In this document: positions 21,198-31,050 of the stretch, in pieces
Layout: each line of letters starts with the position of its first letter
Numbering within the stretch: position 1 is the first letter of the stretch
Source of the DNA: Alphaproteobacteria bacterium
Lineage (GTDB): Bacteria; Pseudomonadota; Alphaproteobacteria; Rhodospirillales; Rhodospirillaceae
Length of the DNA stretch: 64,000 nt
Direction of reading: 5' to 3'
NCBI GenBank assembly: GCA_030835385.1
Contig: JAURPI010000025.1
Location: 124,001-188,000 of the forward strand
Notes under the pieces: model-generated
What the model was told of the DNA's origin: nothing
The model's database searches: none
Seen by the model: only the letters and a program-made list of their open reading frames with translations
Translations under genes and position numbers: made by a program

Positions 21198-22289
21198 TTG
21201 TCTACCAATACGAGACTAAATTCTCCGTCTAACAACGATCAGCCGCCGCTAACCCGTAAAGGTGTTGCGCCAATTGCAATGTCATTGGGTGTGGGTGCCA
21301 TCGGTGGCGTGGTTTTTGCGGCCATTGGTGTGCCGTTGGCTTGGATGCTCGGGCCAATGGTGGTGAACATTATTGCTTCGGTCCGCGGTGCTCCTGTGCT
21401 TGTTCCCCATAGTGTGCGGGTTGTCACGTTGTGTGTCATCGGAGTGTTTTTGGGTAGCTCTTTCTCTCCGGACCTTCTGAGCCGCGCGGGTGAGTGGGCA
21501 TTAAGTTTGTCTCTGATGATCTTGTTCATCCCCCTGATCACGGTGATTGCCAGCTATTACTATCAGCGATTTGCCATGTTTGATCCGCCGACGGCGATGT
21601 TTTCTGGTGCACCAGGAACCTTGACGGCGATGGTGATTATTGGCGGGGAATCAGGAGCGGATGAACGCATGATCGCACTGACCCAGGGCTTACGTGTGGT
21701 CATCGTGGTTTTTCTGATGCCGCTGATTGTGACGCTCGCTACGGCAACCGGTCCGTCCAATGCATCTTTTTTGCCTGAAGGCGGTTCTTTCGCATGGTCG
21801 GAAGGAATGCTTCTGTTTATTGCAGCCGCGATAGGATTCGGTCTTGCACGCCTCTTCAATTTGCCAGCATCTGCGATGACGGGCGCGATGCTGGCGTCGG
21901 CCGCCCTTTACCTTTCAGGGCTTGTATCTTGGCGACCACCCGACGTGGCGCTTTGGGTGTGTTTGTGGGTGTTGGGCTCGGCTATCGGCTCTCGCTTCTC
22001 CACCGTAACTGCACAGACATTCTTTCAGGTCAGCCGGCACGCCGTTGCCGCGACAGCAGTCGTGATTAGTGTGTCAGCTTTATTCGCGTGGGTTGTCAGC
22101 GGGCTCACCGGCGTAGCGTTCTTGACCACATTGCTCTCTTTTACACCAGGCGGCGTTGCCGAGATGTGTTTGATTGCCATCGCATTTGATATTGATCCTG
22201 CTTTTGTTGCGGTCCATCACCTTGCGCGGATCGCCATTCTCATCACGGCCGCGCCGCTAGCGGCGAAGTGGCTGGCGCATCGCACGTAG
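21198..22289 (+). CDS. AbrB family membrane protein / transporter
   Basis: Duplicated AbrB-type repeats: GVPLAWMLGPMVVNIIASVRG and LPASAMTGAMLASAALYLSG; TPGGVAEMCLIAIAFDIDPAFVAVHHLARI. TTG start uncertain. Confidence 0.85.
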   Translation: MSTNTRLNSPSNNDQPPLTRKGVAPIAMSLGVGAIGGVVFAAIGVPLAWMLGPMVVNIIASVRGAPVLVPHSVRVVTLCVIGVFLGSSFSPDLLSRAGEWALSLSLMILFIPLITVIASYYYQRFAMFDPPTAMFSGAPGTLTAMVIIGGESGADERMIALTQGLRVVIVVFLMPLIVTLATATGPSNASFLPEGGSFAWSEGMLLFIAAAIGFGLARLFNLPASAMTGAMLASAALYLSGLVSWRPPDVALWVCLWVLGSAIGSRFSTVTAQTFFQVSRHAVAATAVVISVSALFAWVVSGLTGVAFLTTLLSFTPGGVAEMCLIAIAFDIDPAFVAVHHLARIAILITAAPLAAKWLAHRT

Positions 22290-22295
22290 GACGCC

Positions 22296-23201
22296 TTATG
22301 TCTTTCGAGTGTCCCAAGCCGTACGTGCCGAACGGTCTTCAATGCGATGGGTCAATGGGTCGTCCGGGTTATAGGCTTTGCGTTCCTGAAAACCGAATAC
22401 GTTACCTTCAGGGTCAGCGTAATAATTAAGAGATCCGGCTCCCAATGTCAGGGCATTCACGAGTGGTATATCGGCGGCCGTCATCTTTTCAACAAATGCG
22501 TCAAAGTTGTAGCCGCGAAGAATCCAAACGTCGGGCACGTCTTTGCGATCATTTGGAACCGGTCGGATTTTACCACCTGGTTTTAGTTCGAGGGATGTGG
22601 TGCCGCCAAGATGCATGGTGACCCCTTCTGTCCCGTTGTTCTCCAACAAATCGAGACCGACGGTTCTGCAATAAAAGGGGACAAGGCCTTGCGGGTCTGC
22701 GACATGCAAACGTAGCCATCCGATATCTTGAATATCGTTTGGCATGGGTGCTGTGTCGGGCAGCTCGACAACGCCGTCTTGCCATACTTTCTCGGCCTCC
22801 ATATCCGGCGCAAGGTCAGACCCAGACGTCGGCGCCCGAATACCAAAGATGAAACCGTCTGGATCTGAAAAATAAGCGGTTTCGTTGTCGGGCGCTTTGG
22901 ATGGAACAGACGGTGCGCGTGATTCAGCGATGCGGGCACGAACCCTGTCAAAATCTCGTACACGGAAAATTGGCACGACCGGTGCGTCTTCAATCGTCTC
23001 GACGCGTGGGTGTGGTTTGCCCTGCCACATGGTTTCGATAATGGAATACATGCCAGACCAAACCATTATGTTGCGGGCTCGGTCTGTGTCTCGTCGTCTG
23101 AGCTCGGGAAGCCCTATAACATCACGGTAAAATTCCCCTGGCGGCATTGGGTCTTCCGTGCGACGTACGATCCAGCCGAGACATTGAATATGGTCGTTCA
23201 T
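22296..23201 (-). CDS. VOC family protein, two-domain
   Basis: CLGWIVRRTEDPMPPGEFYRDVIGLPE and IGWLRLHVADPQGLVPFYCRTVGLDLLENNG. Confidence 0.8.
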   Translation of the reverse strand: MNDHIQCLGWIVRRTEDPMPPGEFYRDVIGLPELRRRDTDRARNIMVWSGMYSIIETMWQGKPHPRVETIEDAPVVPIFRVRDFDRVRARIAESRAPSVPSKAPDNETAYFSDPDGFIFGIRAPTSGSDLAPDMEAEKVWQDGVVELPDTAPMPNDIQDIGWLRLHVADPQGLVPFYCRTVGLDLLENNGTEGVTMHLGGTTSLELKPGGKIRPVPNDRKDVPDVWILRGYNFDAFVEKMTAADIPLVNALTLGAGSLNYYADPEGNVFGFQERKAYNPDDPLTHRIEDRSARTAWDTRKT

Positions 23202-23332
23202 GTGTGAGCCCTATTTCTTTCCTATTGGGATAGTCTAAGAACACGGAGCGATATGCCCAAGCGGTTTACGCGGCTTGTGGCGATCGAAGACCGCTCTATG
23301 ATCTTTGTGCTACGTGATGAAGGACCGTTTTG

Positions 23333-24727
23333 ATGCCGATTTTGTCTCCACCACCTAAATCTTTTTCGGTGACAGTCCCTGTGCTGATTGTCGGGGGAGG
23401 AGCGTGCGGTTTGACGGCGGCTTTAGCGGCAAGGGGCGAGGGGTCAGAGGTTCTGATCCTAGAGAAGGATACGATCCCACGCGGCACAACGTCAATGTCC
23501 CAGGGCACCATGTGTGCGGCAGGGACCCGGGCCCAGAAAGATGCTGGGATTGAAGATTCGCCAGAGCAATTCTTCGAAGATGTGATGGCAAAGGTTGAGG
23601 GCAAGACCGACCCTGAATTCGTACGTGTCATTACTCGAGAAGCAGCTCCAACCATTGATTGGTTGAGCGCTGATCACGGCATTCCGTTTGCCGTTGATAG
23701 ATCGTGGAACGGATTAGGGCATTCAGTGCAGCGCCTCCATGCGCCACCGGAAAAAACCGGCGAAGATTTGATGGGGCGGCTGTTGCAGGCGGTTGCACGG
23801 GCTGGCGCTGATCTTTTGACGGATGCGACAGTTGTTGATCTCTTCGCTGACGAGTCTGGTCGTGTACTCGGTGTGCGGGTTGAGCGACCAGACGGCAGCC
23901 AGGAAGATATCGGCTGTGATGCGCTTATTCTTGCGACATGCGGGTTTGCGAACAACCCAGACATGATCGCACAGTTTATTCCCGACATGGCTGGGGCGCA
24001 TGTGTTCACATGGGAGAACAGTCAGGGCAACGGCATCCGTTGGGGTTTGGATCTTGGTGCTGCCGTCGCCGACATGACGTCATTCCAGGGCTACGGTGCG
24101 CTCGCGCATCCGCAAGAGATGTTATTCAATTATAACTACGTCATCGACGGTGGAGTGTTGGTTAACAAGCGTGGAGAACGTTTCTCTGATGAAATGGCTG
24201 ATGTCTCGGGACAGGGCGTCAAGGTGATGCGGCAGCCAGACCACGTTGCCTACATGATCTACGATGAGATTCTACACAATAAGTACAAACATCTTCATGA
24301 AACCCGCCAGGCTCTAGAGGTTGGTGCGGTCAAAACGGGCGCATCAGTGTCTGAATTAGCTTCCGCTCTCGATATTCCACAAGACGCACTACAACGAACT
24401 CTTGCTGACCTGGCGGATGCGAAGGCTGGTAAAAGCAATGACGCTTGGGGCCGAGATTTCTTTGGCACTCATGATCTGGCGCCGCCCTATTACGGTATTC
24501 GCGTCACTGGAGCCATCTACCACACCCAAGGGGGCTTAGAGGTGGATGAGAACGCGCAAGTGAAACGAGCGAGCGGTGGCCTGTTGCCTAACTTGTTTGC
24601 AGGTGGCGGTGCCGCGCGAGGTATGAGCGGACCGACCTGTTCAGGTTATATCCCGGCGGCTGGCATCTGTATGGCTATGACCTTGGGGCGTTTGGCGGGC
24701 CAAGCTGCCGCCCGCCTCAATAACTAG
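23333..24727 (+). CDS. FAD-dependent oxidoreductase (fumarate reductase/succinate dehydrogenase flavoprotein-like)
   Basis: VPVLIVGGGACGLTAALAARGEGSEVLILEKD FAD motif; IYHTQGGLEVDENAQV...LFAGGGAARGMSGPTCSGYIPAAGI. Confidence 0.88.
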   Translation: MPILSPPPKSFSVTVPVLIVGGGACGLTAALAARGEGSEVLILEKDTIPRGTTSMSQGTMCAAGTRAQKDAGIEDSPEQFFEDVMAKVEGKTDPEFVRVITREAAPTIDWLSADHGIPFAVDRSWNGLGHSVQRLHAPPEKTGEDLMGRLLQAVARAGADLLTDATVVDLFADESGRVLGVRVERPDGSQEDIGCDALILATCGFANNPDMIAQFIPDMAGAHVFTWENSQGNGIRWGLDLGAAVADMTSFQGYGALAHPQEMLFNYNYVIDGGVLVNKRGERFSDEMADVSGQGVKVMRQPDHVAYMIYDEILHNKYKHLHETRQALEVGAVKTGASVSELASALDIPQDALQRTLADLADAKAGKSNDAWGRDFFGTHDLAPPYYGIRVTGAIYHTQGGLEVDENAQVKRASGGLLPNLFAGGGAARGMSGPTCSGYIPAAGICMAMTLGRLAGQAAARLNN

Positions 24728-24756
24728 CCGCAAAAAACTTCCTATGTGTCGCAGAC

Positions 24757-25108
24757 TTACTGCGCGTCAAATGCCACGCTCAGTTGGTGATGTTGGTTTA
24801 CATTGCTTGGGGTTTCGAACTGCCAGGCCTGCAACGCCATCGCATCTGAAATATCAAACACGTTTTCCGGGCTGGCTGCTAAAACGCACACGTCGCGCAC
24901 ACTGCCATCGGGCCAGAGACGATAATCAAGTAAGACCCAATCCCCACCGATGCGGCTGATTCGTCTGGCGGACCAACGCGGTTGAGGAGGCAACGGATAG
25001 CGTGCGTAAGTAGACGCTCTGAACAACCTCTGTATCACGCAGTTCCGCGTCCGACTGGGCGGAACTCGGATTAATCGTGAGGCCTAAAAATAAGACAGCG
25101 ACTGACAA
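24757..25108 (-). pseudogene. frameshifted secreted protein with TonB C-terminal-like domain
   Basis: Signal peptide MSVAVLFLGLTINPSSAQSDAELRDTEVVQ in one frame, TonB-C-like YARYPLPPQPRW...GDWVLLDYRLWPDGSVRDVCVLAASPENVFDISDAMALQAWQFETP in another frame. Confidence 0.5.
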
Positions 25109-25205
25109 GGCTTAAACGTAAGGGGGTCATGGTGGCGCCCCTTCCGTTGGTCGGCTTAACATCTCCAATCTAAGGCCTGCTGTTATGAAGACGCTAAGCG
25201 TTTAT

Positions 25206-27593
25206 CTATTCTGCAGCGATTGATAACGGAGTTGTTATGCCAACTTGCTGGACAATGACATCGGCGACAGCATCAACGACGGCATTAGTGTCTATGCCAT
25301 GCTCAGCGTACAGTTGGGCAATATTACCGGCTTGACCGAAGCGATCGACACCAAGAACTTCACATCTTTGTCCCATAACCGAACCCAGCCATCCCAAGGC
25401 GAGGGGGTGGCCATCTTGCACGGTGACGAGAGTCGCGTCTGGCGACAGGCCCGACAAAAGACGATCTATTGGACTGCAAGCCCCATGTCGCCCGGCTTTT
25501 CGAGCCTGGGCGGCGGCGGTCCAGCTTGCAAAGAGTCGATCTGGTGAAGTGATGGAGAGTAAGCCGGCGCCGGGAATGTCTTCCCGAATTATGTCAAATG
25601 CAGCCTTGGCTTCCGGCGCGACTACTCCACTATAGGCGATCGCTAATTCTGCACCCGGCTCAGGTTCTACCGCCCAATAAGCACCTGTAAGAATGCCGGA
25701 TTTGAGATCGTTGGTCATGTCGCGGTCTGGTTGTTCGAGAGGGCGGGTCGATAAGCGTAAATAGACCGAGCTACCTTCTGGCTTCTGCATGTGCTCAAAC
25801 CCCCATTCCATAATCGTGGCCAATTCGTCGGCATAAGCGGGTTCAAATGACGCAAGATTGGCATGGCCGATCCCGATCAGCGGTGTGAAGATCGATTGAT
25901 GTGCCCCACCTTCAGGTCCAAGAGAGATGCCACTTGGAGTGGCGACGAGCATAAAGCGAGCATCCTGATAGCAGGCGTAGGTCATGGCATCTAAGCCACG
26001 GGCAATGAACGGGTCGTACAACGTGCCAACGGGCAATAAGCGTTGCTCAAAAAGGTCGTGGGAAAGACCGAGGGCTCCTAGCAATAGAAACAGATTGTTC
26101 TCAGCAATTCCTAATTCGATGTGCTGCCCTTTAGGTTGTTGACTCCATTTCTGCGGGGACGGCACATGCATCTGGCGGAAAATATCTTCCCGCTTCTTGG
26201 TGTGGAACGGACTGCGTTGATTGACCCAACCACCTAGGTTGGTCGATACGGTCACATCAGGTGACGTGGTCACGATATGCTTCGCCATGTCGGAGGTGCC
26301 GCGCCCCAGCATGTTCATAATTTTACCAAAAGCTTCTTGTGTGGATTGGGAGGCGCCCTCGGGCGCTGGTAGTTTAGGCACCGGAAGCGTTGGGACAGTC
26401 TTAGTTCGTTGCTCCCGGGTCACCCGTTTTGCAAATGGGGCATCGGCAAGAAAGGTCTCTAGTTCGCTGGTAGGAATGTCCATGCCCGAAAATTTGTCCC
26501 ACTCCTCACCTTCTTTTACGCCAAGCTCTGCTTGATACTGTTTAATCTGCCCTTCATTCAGAATGCCTGCGTGGTTGTCTTTGTGACCCGCTAAGGGCAA
26601 GCCATATCCTTTAATGGTGTAGGCAATGAAACAGTATGGTTGATCTTTTCCTTCCGCGTCTGCAAATGCTTGCAGGATTGCCTCCATGTCATGACCACCA
26701 AGATTGGTCATAAGGGTGTGTAAGCTGTCATCATCATGTTGGTTGAGAAAAGTCTTGAAACCTTTGGTCCCTTTGAGATCTTTTTGGAGTGCTTCACGCC
26801 ATGCTTTGCCGCCTTGAAAGGTAAGGGCGGAGTAAATCTGGTTCGGGCAGTCGTCGATCCATTTTTTTAGGGCGGGTCCGATTGGTGTCTCAAAGGCAGC
26901 TTGAAGTTTGAGACCATACTTGAGGGCAACAACGTTCCAATTCACGGTAGAGAAGAAGCCGGTGATTCGATTGAAGAGGCGGTCGTTTACAACGCCGTCT
27001 AAACTCTGCCGATTGTAGTCAACAATCCACCAGCAATTACGGACTTCGTGCTTCCAGCCTTCAAGCAAAGCTTCAAAGATATTCCCTTCGTCTAGCTCGG
27101 CATCTCCAAGTAGCCCGATCATGCGTCCCTTAGGTGTATTGCTGTCCACCAACTCATGGGAATGGATGTAATCCTGGACGAGTGATGCAAATAGCGTTTC
27201 GGCAACGCCAAGTCCGACCGAGCCGGTGGAAAAGTCGACGTCTGCTTTGTCTTTTGTTTTCGACGGATAAGGTTGTACGCCACCAAACCCGCGGAAGTTT
27301 TTCAGGCGATCTAACGATTGATTACCAAGAAGATATTGGATGGCGTGGAATACCGGACCTGCATGGGGCTTCACTGCAACACGGTCTTCCGCCCGTAGGG
27401 TGTGCAAAAATAGAGCGGTCATCACGGATACGAGAGAGGCGCACGATGCCTGGTGTCCGCCGACCTTTACGCCGTCTGCCTTGGACCTGGTGGTGTTTGC
27501 CTGATGAATCATCCATGTGGCCAGCCAAAGAATTTTCTTTTCCAGACTTTGAAGGGTCGCGATATCGGCGGCTTTGGTCATCTCTCGCTCCAA
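25206..27593 (-). CDS. transketolase / homodimeric pyruvate dehydrogenase E1-like protein
   Basis: 795 aa; KVGGHQASCASLVSVMTALFLHTLRAEDRVAVKPHAGPVFHAIQYLLG, GLLGDAELDEGNIFEALLEGWKHEVRNCWWIVDYNRQSLDGVV ThDP motif. Confidence 0.88.
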   Translation of the reverse strand: MEREMTKAADIATLQSLEKKILWLATWMIHQANTTRSKADGVKVGGHQASCASLVSVMTALFLHTLRAEDRVAVKPHAGPVFHAIQYLLGNQSLDRLKNFRGFGGVQPYPSKTKDKADVDFSTGSVGLGVAETLFASLVQDYIHSHELVDSNTPKGRMIGLLGDAELDEGNIFEALLEGWKHEVRNCWWIVDYNRQSLDGVVNDRLFNRITGFFSTVNWNVVALKYGLKLQAAFETPIGPALKKWIDDCPNQIYSALTFQGGKAWREALQKDLKGTKGFKTFLNQHDDDSLHTLMTNLGGHDMEAILQAFADAEGKDQPYCFIAYTIKGYGLPLAGHKDNHAGILNEGQIKQYQAELGVKEGEEWDKFSGMDIPTSELETFLADAPFAKRVTREQRTKTVPTLPVPKLPAPEGASQSTQEAFGKIMNMLGRGTSDMAKHIVTTSPDVTVSTNLGGWVNQRSPFHTKKREDIFRQMHVPSPQKWSQQPKGQHIELGIAENNLFLLLGALGLSHDLFEQRLLPVGTLYDPFIARGLDAMTYACYQDARFMLVATPSGISLGPEGGAHQSIFTPLIGIGHANLASFEPAYADELATIMEWGFEHMQKPEGSSVYLRLSTRPLEQPDRDMTNDLKSGILTGAYWAVEPEPGAELAIAYSGVVAPEAKAAFDIIREDIPGAGLLSITSPDRLFASWTAAAQARKAGRHGACSPIDRLLSGLSPDATLVTVQDGHPLALGWLGSVMGQRCEVLGVDRFGQAGNIAQLYAEHGIDTNAVVDAVADVIVQQVGITTPLSIAAE

Positions 27594-27662
27594 ATATTGA
27601 GCGTGAACTGTACAGCAGGCCCCCCGGCAGGTCCTTGCGAACCCTTGCTAAAAAATAGTATT

Positions 27663-27682
27663 TTGAGCAATTATTCGCTCAA
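27663..27682. promoter_or_regulatory. putative Lrp/AsnC-type operator
   Basis: TTGAGCAATTATTCGCTCAA dyad in the divergent intergenic region between the transketolase-like gene and the Lrp gene. Confidence 0.5.
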
Positions 27683-27705
27683 TTAGGATTAAAATATGGT
27701 GATAT

Positions 27706-28194
27706 ATGTCAAATATAGCCCTGGATGAGATTGACCTGCGGCTTCTGAATCACATGCAGGCAGACGCCCGTTTAACAAATGTAGAGTTGGCGGAGCGGAT
27801 TGGGTTGTCGCCCTCGCCCTGCCTCCGGCGTTTGCGCAAGCTCGAAAACGATGGCGTTATTCAGGGCTATATGACCTTTGTGGATCAAACCAAGGTCGGG
27901 CTGCCGGTAAGCGTTTTTGTGAGTGTGGCCTTAAAGGAGCAATCAGAAAAGGCGCTTGAAGAATTTGAAGCCGCTGTTGCCGCACTACCTGAGGTGATGG
28001 AGTGTTACCTTATGACAGGGGCTAGCGATTATCTCATGCGTGTCGTAACTCGAGATCTTGCCGACTATGAGCGGTTTCTCAAAAATCACCTCACACGTAT
28101 TCCGGCTATTGCTAGCATCCAGTCCAGCTTTGCGTTGAAGCAGGTGACTTATAGGACCGCCCTGCCGTTGGATGAGGAAGGGCCGATTTCCTAA
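27706..28194 (+). CDS. Lrp/AsnC family transcriptional regulator
   Basis: LDEIDLRLLNHMQADARLTNVELAERIGLSPSPCLRRLRKLENDGVIQGY HTH plus RAM domain. Confidence 0.97.
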   Translation: MSNIALDEIDLRLLNHMQADARLTNVELAERIGLSPSPCLRRLRKLENDGVIQGYMTFVDQTKVGLPVSVFVSVALKEQSEKALEEFEAAVAALPEVMECYLMTGASDYLMRVVTRDLADYERFLKNHLTRIPAIASIQSSFALKQVTYRTALPLDEEGPIS

Positions 28195-28266
28195 GTCCAT
28201 GCTGGATGCTGGAGGCGCTAGCTTCTAACATGCATGCAGACCGCCTAATCTATTGCGAGGGATGCG

Positions 28267-29886
28267 ATGCAGGGCCTGATGATGAACACGCCTTTACTGA
28301 TCACGTCGCTGATTCAGTTCGCGGCGCAGTATCACGGCGATACGTCAATTGTGACGCGCAGCACCGAAGGTCCAGTTCGCCGTAGTTCCTATGGAGAAGT
28401 ATTTGGCCGAGCGCAGCGCCTCGCCAACGCACTGATCGATTTTGGGATTAGACCCGGAGATCGTATTGCAACTGTCGCCTGGAATACTGATCGGCATATC
28501 GAATTGTACTATGCCATTTCTGGCATTGGTGCGATTTGTCATACGGTCAATCTTCGGCTTGCAGATGCCGAACTGGTCTACATCCTTAATCATGCGGAAG
28601 ACCGTCTGGTCTTTTTTGATACGGATATGGCGGAGACCCTGGCAAGGGTTCAACCACAAACCAAATCTGTCGAACGCTTTGTCGCGATGACCGATGCCGA
28701 ACATCTGCCTGATAAGGGGCCTGAACGCACCATCGATTACGAGGGCTTTATCGCGTCGGCGTCTCCACATCATGAATGGGCAACATTCGACGAAAATACT
28801 GCAGCGTCCATGTGTTACACGTCGGGCACAACGGGTGATCCCAAAGGCGTGCTTTATAGTCACCGAGCGACAGTGTTACATGCGATGGCCAGTTGCTACG
28901 CAAGCACGCTCAACTTGCGAACGGAAGATGTCGTTCTTCCGGTTGTGCCAATGTTTCATGTGAACGCATGGGGAATTCCGTATTCCGCGCCGATAGCCGG
29001 TACTCCACTGGTGATGCCTGGGCCAAAGCTCGATGGTCAAAGTCTATTCGAATTTATGGACGCGGAAGGCGTGACCATGGCGCTGGGCGTACCGACGGTT
29101 TGGATGAGCTTGCTTGATCATATGGACAAGGTAGGGCGCAAGCCGGCCGGGCTAAATAGTGTCGTTATCGGTGGTGCTGCGGCATCAGAAGCGATCATCA
29201 ATCGCTTTGAATTAGACCATGGAGTTACTGTCAATCATGCTTGGGGAATGACCGAGATGAGTCCTCTCGGTGTGGTCAACACTCTGAAGCCAAAGTACCA
29301 AAGCTTGCCGCGTGAACAGCAAATGCCGACCAAACTCAAACAGGGCCGGGCGATCTACGGCGTTGATTTGTGTATCGTCGACGACGATGGCCAGGAATTG
29401 CCACGGGATGGTGAAACTTCCGGGCGCCTACTTGTCAAAGGGCCATGGATCGTAAGTGAGTATTTCAAGGCTGGCGAAAGTGCTTTGACCCCCGAAGGTT
29501 GGTTTGACACCGGCGATATAGCCACCCTTGATCCAGACGGATACATGCTGATCACGGACCGGGCCAAAGACATTATTAAGTCGGGTGGTGAGTGGATCAG
29601 TTCAGTTGGTCTTGAAAATGCTGCCGTCGGCCACCCTGCAATTAAACAAGCGGCGGTTATTGGGGTTGCCCATCCTAAGTGGCTGGAACGGCCCTTGCTG
29701 GTCTGCGTTCCAGTAGGGGAGAATCAACCCGACTTGGCAGAGATCAGAGAGTATTTGGCCGAAAAGGTACCTAAGCTCTGGTTGCCAGATGCCATTGAAT
29801 GGGTTGAGTCATTGCCCATTGGCGCAACGGGGAAGGTGCTCAAGGCCGAATTGCGTAACCGTTTTGCGGGCTATACCGTAGGATAA
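28267..29886 (+). CDS. long-chain fatty acid--CoA ligase (AMP-binding)
   Basis: [68 protein letters not shown]. Confidence 0.95.
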   Translation: MQGLMMNTPLLITSLIQFAAQYHGDTSIVTRSTEGPVRRSSYGEVFGRAQRLANALIDFGIRPGDRIATVAWNTDRHIELYYAISGIGAICHTVNLRLADAELVYILNHAEDRLVFFDTDMAETLARVQPQTKSVERFVAMTDAEHLPDKGPERTIDYEGFIASASPHHEWATFDENTAASMCYTSGTTGDPKGVLYSHRATVLHAMASCYASTLNLRTEDVVLPVVPMFHVNAWGIPYSAPIAGTPLVMPGPKLDGQSLFEFMDAEGVTMALGVPTVWMSLLDHMDKVGRKPAGLNSVVIGGAAASEAIINRFELDHGVTVNHAWGMTEMSPLGVVNTLKPKYQSLPREQQMPTKLKQGRAIYGVDLCIVDDDGQELPRDGETSGRLLVKGPWIVSEYFKAGESALTPEGWFDTGDIATLDPDGYMLITDRAKDIIKSGGEWISSVGLENAAVGHPAIKQAAVIGVAHPKWLERPLLVCVPVGENQPDLAEIREYLAEKVPKLWLPDAIEWVESLPIGATGKVLKAELRNRFAGYTVG

Positions 29887-30067
29887 ATCGGCACTTTTAA
29901 GGGCGTTTGCGATAAACGAACGCGCCGTATTTGAATGTTGCGCGCCTCTGGCCCGTAATTTAAGCAATTCCTTACGAAATTAAGGCAAAAAAACAACGGG
30001 GAGCCTTGTTGAGTGTCAAAAAGGCACCTGTAAGGCCATCAGGGAACGCCGGAGCAATCGCGACATC

Positions 30068-30187
30068 ATGTTTGGACGCGCCACATTCGAAATGCAGCTA
30101 TTCAAGGATGGCCGGTGGGCCATCAGTGAGGTTGTGAAAAGCGAGGCCGTTGCTCGTAAGAAGGCTGGTGATTCTGGAAGTCAGTGA
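30068..30187 (+). CDS. 39-aa small ORF, hypothetical (possible truncated remnant)
   Basis: ATG..TGA: MFGRATFEMQLFKDGRWAISEVVKSEAVARKKAGDSGSQ; hand-read, not in supplied ORF list. Confidence 0.35.
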   Translation: MFGRATFEMQLFKDGRWAISEVVKSEAVARKKAGDSGSQ

Positions 30188-30234
30188 TTGAGAGTCGGTC
30201 ATGGCAAAAAGTCCTTTATCCGCGTGTCGTATCT

Positions 30235-31050
30235 TTAAAGGTATAATTCAGTAAACGTGCCGTCTACCAGGTGCTGACGAAGCGTGTTTTGCAAATCGAA
30301 CGTGTTCTCATGGGTTAGGGCTAGCTCTGTTGCTGTTCCCAGGGTTTCACCGGATGTAAGGGCGCGGAGCCATATCAATGTTTCCATTGGCACAACGCGC
30401 TGCATCACTGTGTGAGCCGGGCGCAATACAAACCCGCTTTCGGGATGCGAGAAGTCGATCTCAGGTACGCGATCCTGATCTGGCTGATTGACGTGCCATA
30501 GGGTGAAAATAGGGACGTCGGATTCAAGCAATCGAAGAGTCGGGGATACTGAAAACTTTATGTCAGCTATCTGTTCCGCCGGAACCTCAGCTAATCTTTC
30601 AGGGTTCAGGGCGGCGCTGTCGGCGGCAAAATAAGCTTCGACCCGGGTCCATTCCAGGCGTGCAACGTCGGGCAGATATGGCAAATCATTGGCGGGTGCA
30701 AAAGAACTAATAAAATCTGGCAGCGCGTCGCCATACCGAAATAGTGTCGGCTGTTGTGGCGGATGGGTTTTGATGAAGTCCTTCGCTAAGGCCTGAAAGA
30801 ATCGATCTCCGACTATGCGCTGAATTACTGGATAGGCAGCAGATAAAACATCGATCAAACTGTTCAGAGTATTGGCATGGTAAACACCCAATCGGCGTTC
30901 TATTGCACCGCGCGGTGTGGCAACATGTGGCAGCAAGGCCTCCACCGAATTGGTCAAGGCAACGTCTGCGAAGCTTTTCTGAAGGTCATGCAACACGGGA
31001 TGAGCCTTCAGATGAAGAGACCGAATCGATGTGACGCTGCGCGGTCTCAC
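30235..31050 (-). CDS. bufC: DUF2063 protein, BufC/HvfC-like partner of MNIO enzyme
   Basis: LHDLQKSFADVALTNSVEALLPHVATPRGAIERRLGVYHANTLNSLIDVLSAAYPVIQRIVGDRFF DUF2063; adjacent to MNIO gene. Confidence 0.85.
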   Translation of the reverse strand: MRPRSVTSIRSLHLKAHPVLHDLQKSFADVALTNSVEALLPHVATPRGAIERRLGVYHANTLNSLIDVLSAAYPVIQRIVGDRFFQALAKDFIKTHPPQQPTLFRYGDALPDFISSFAPANDLPYLPDVARLEWTRVEAYFAADSAALNPERLAEVPAEQIADIKFSVSPTLRLLESDVPIFTLWHVNQPDQDRVPEIDFSHPESGFVLRPAHTVMQRVVPMETLIWLRALTSGETLGTATELALTHENTFDLQNTLRQHLVDGTFTELYL

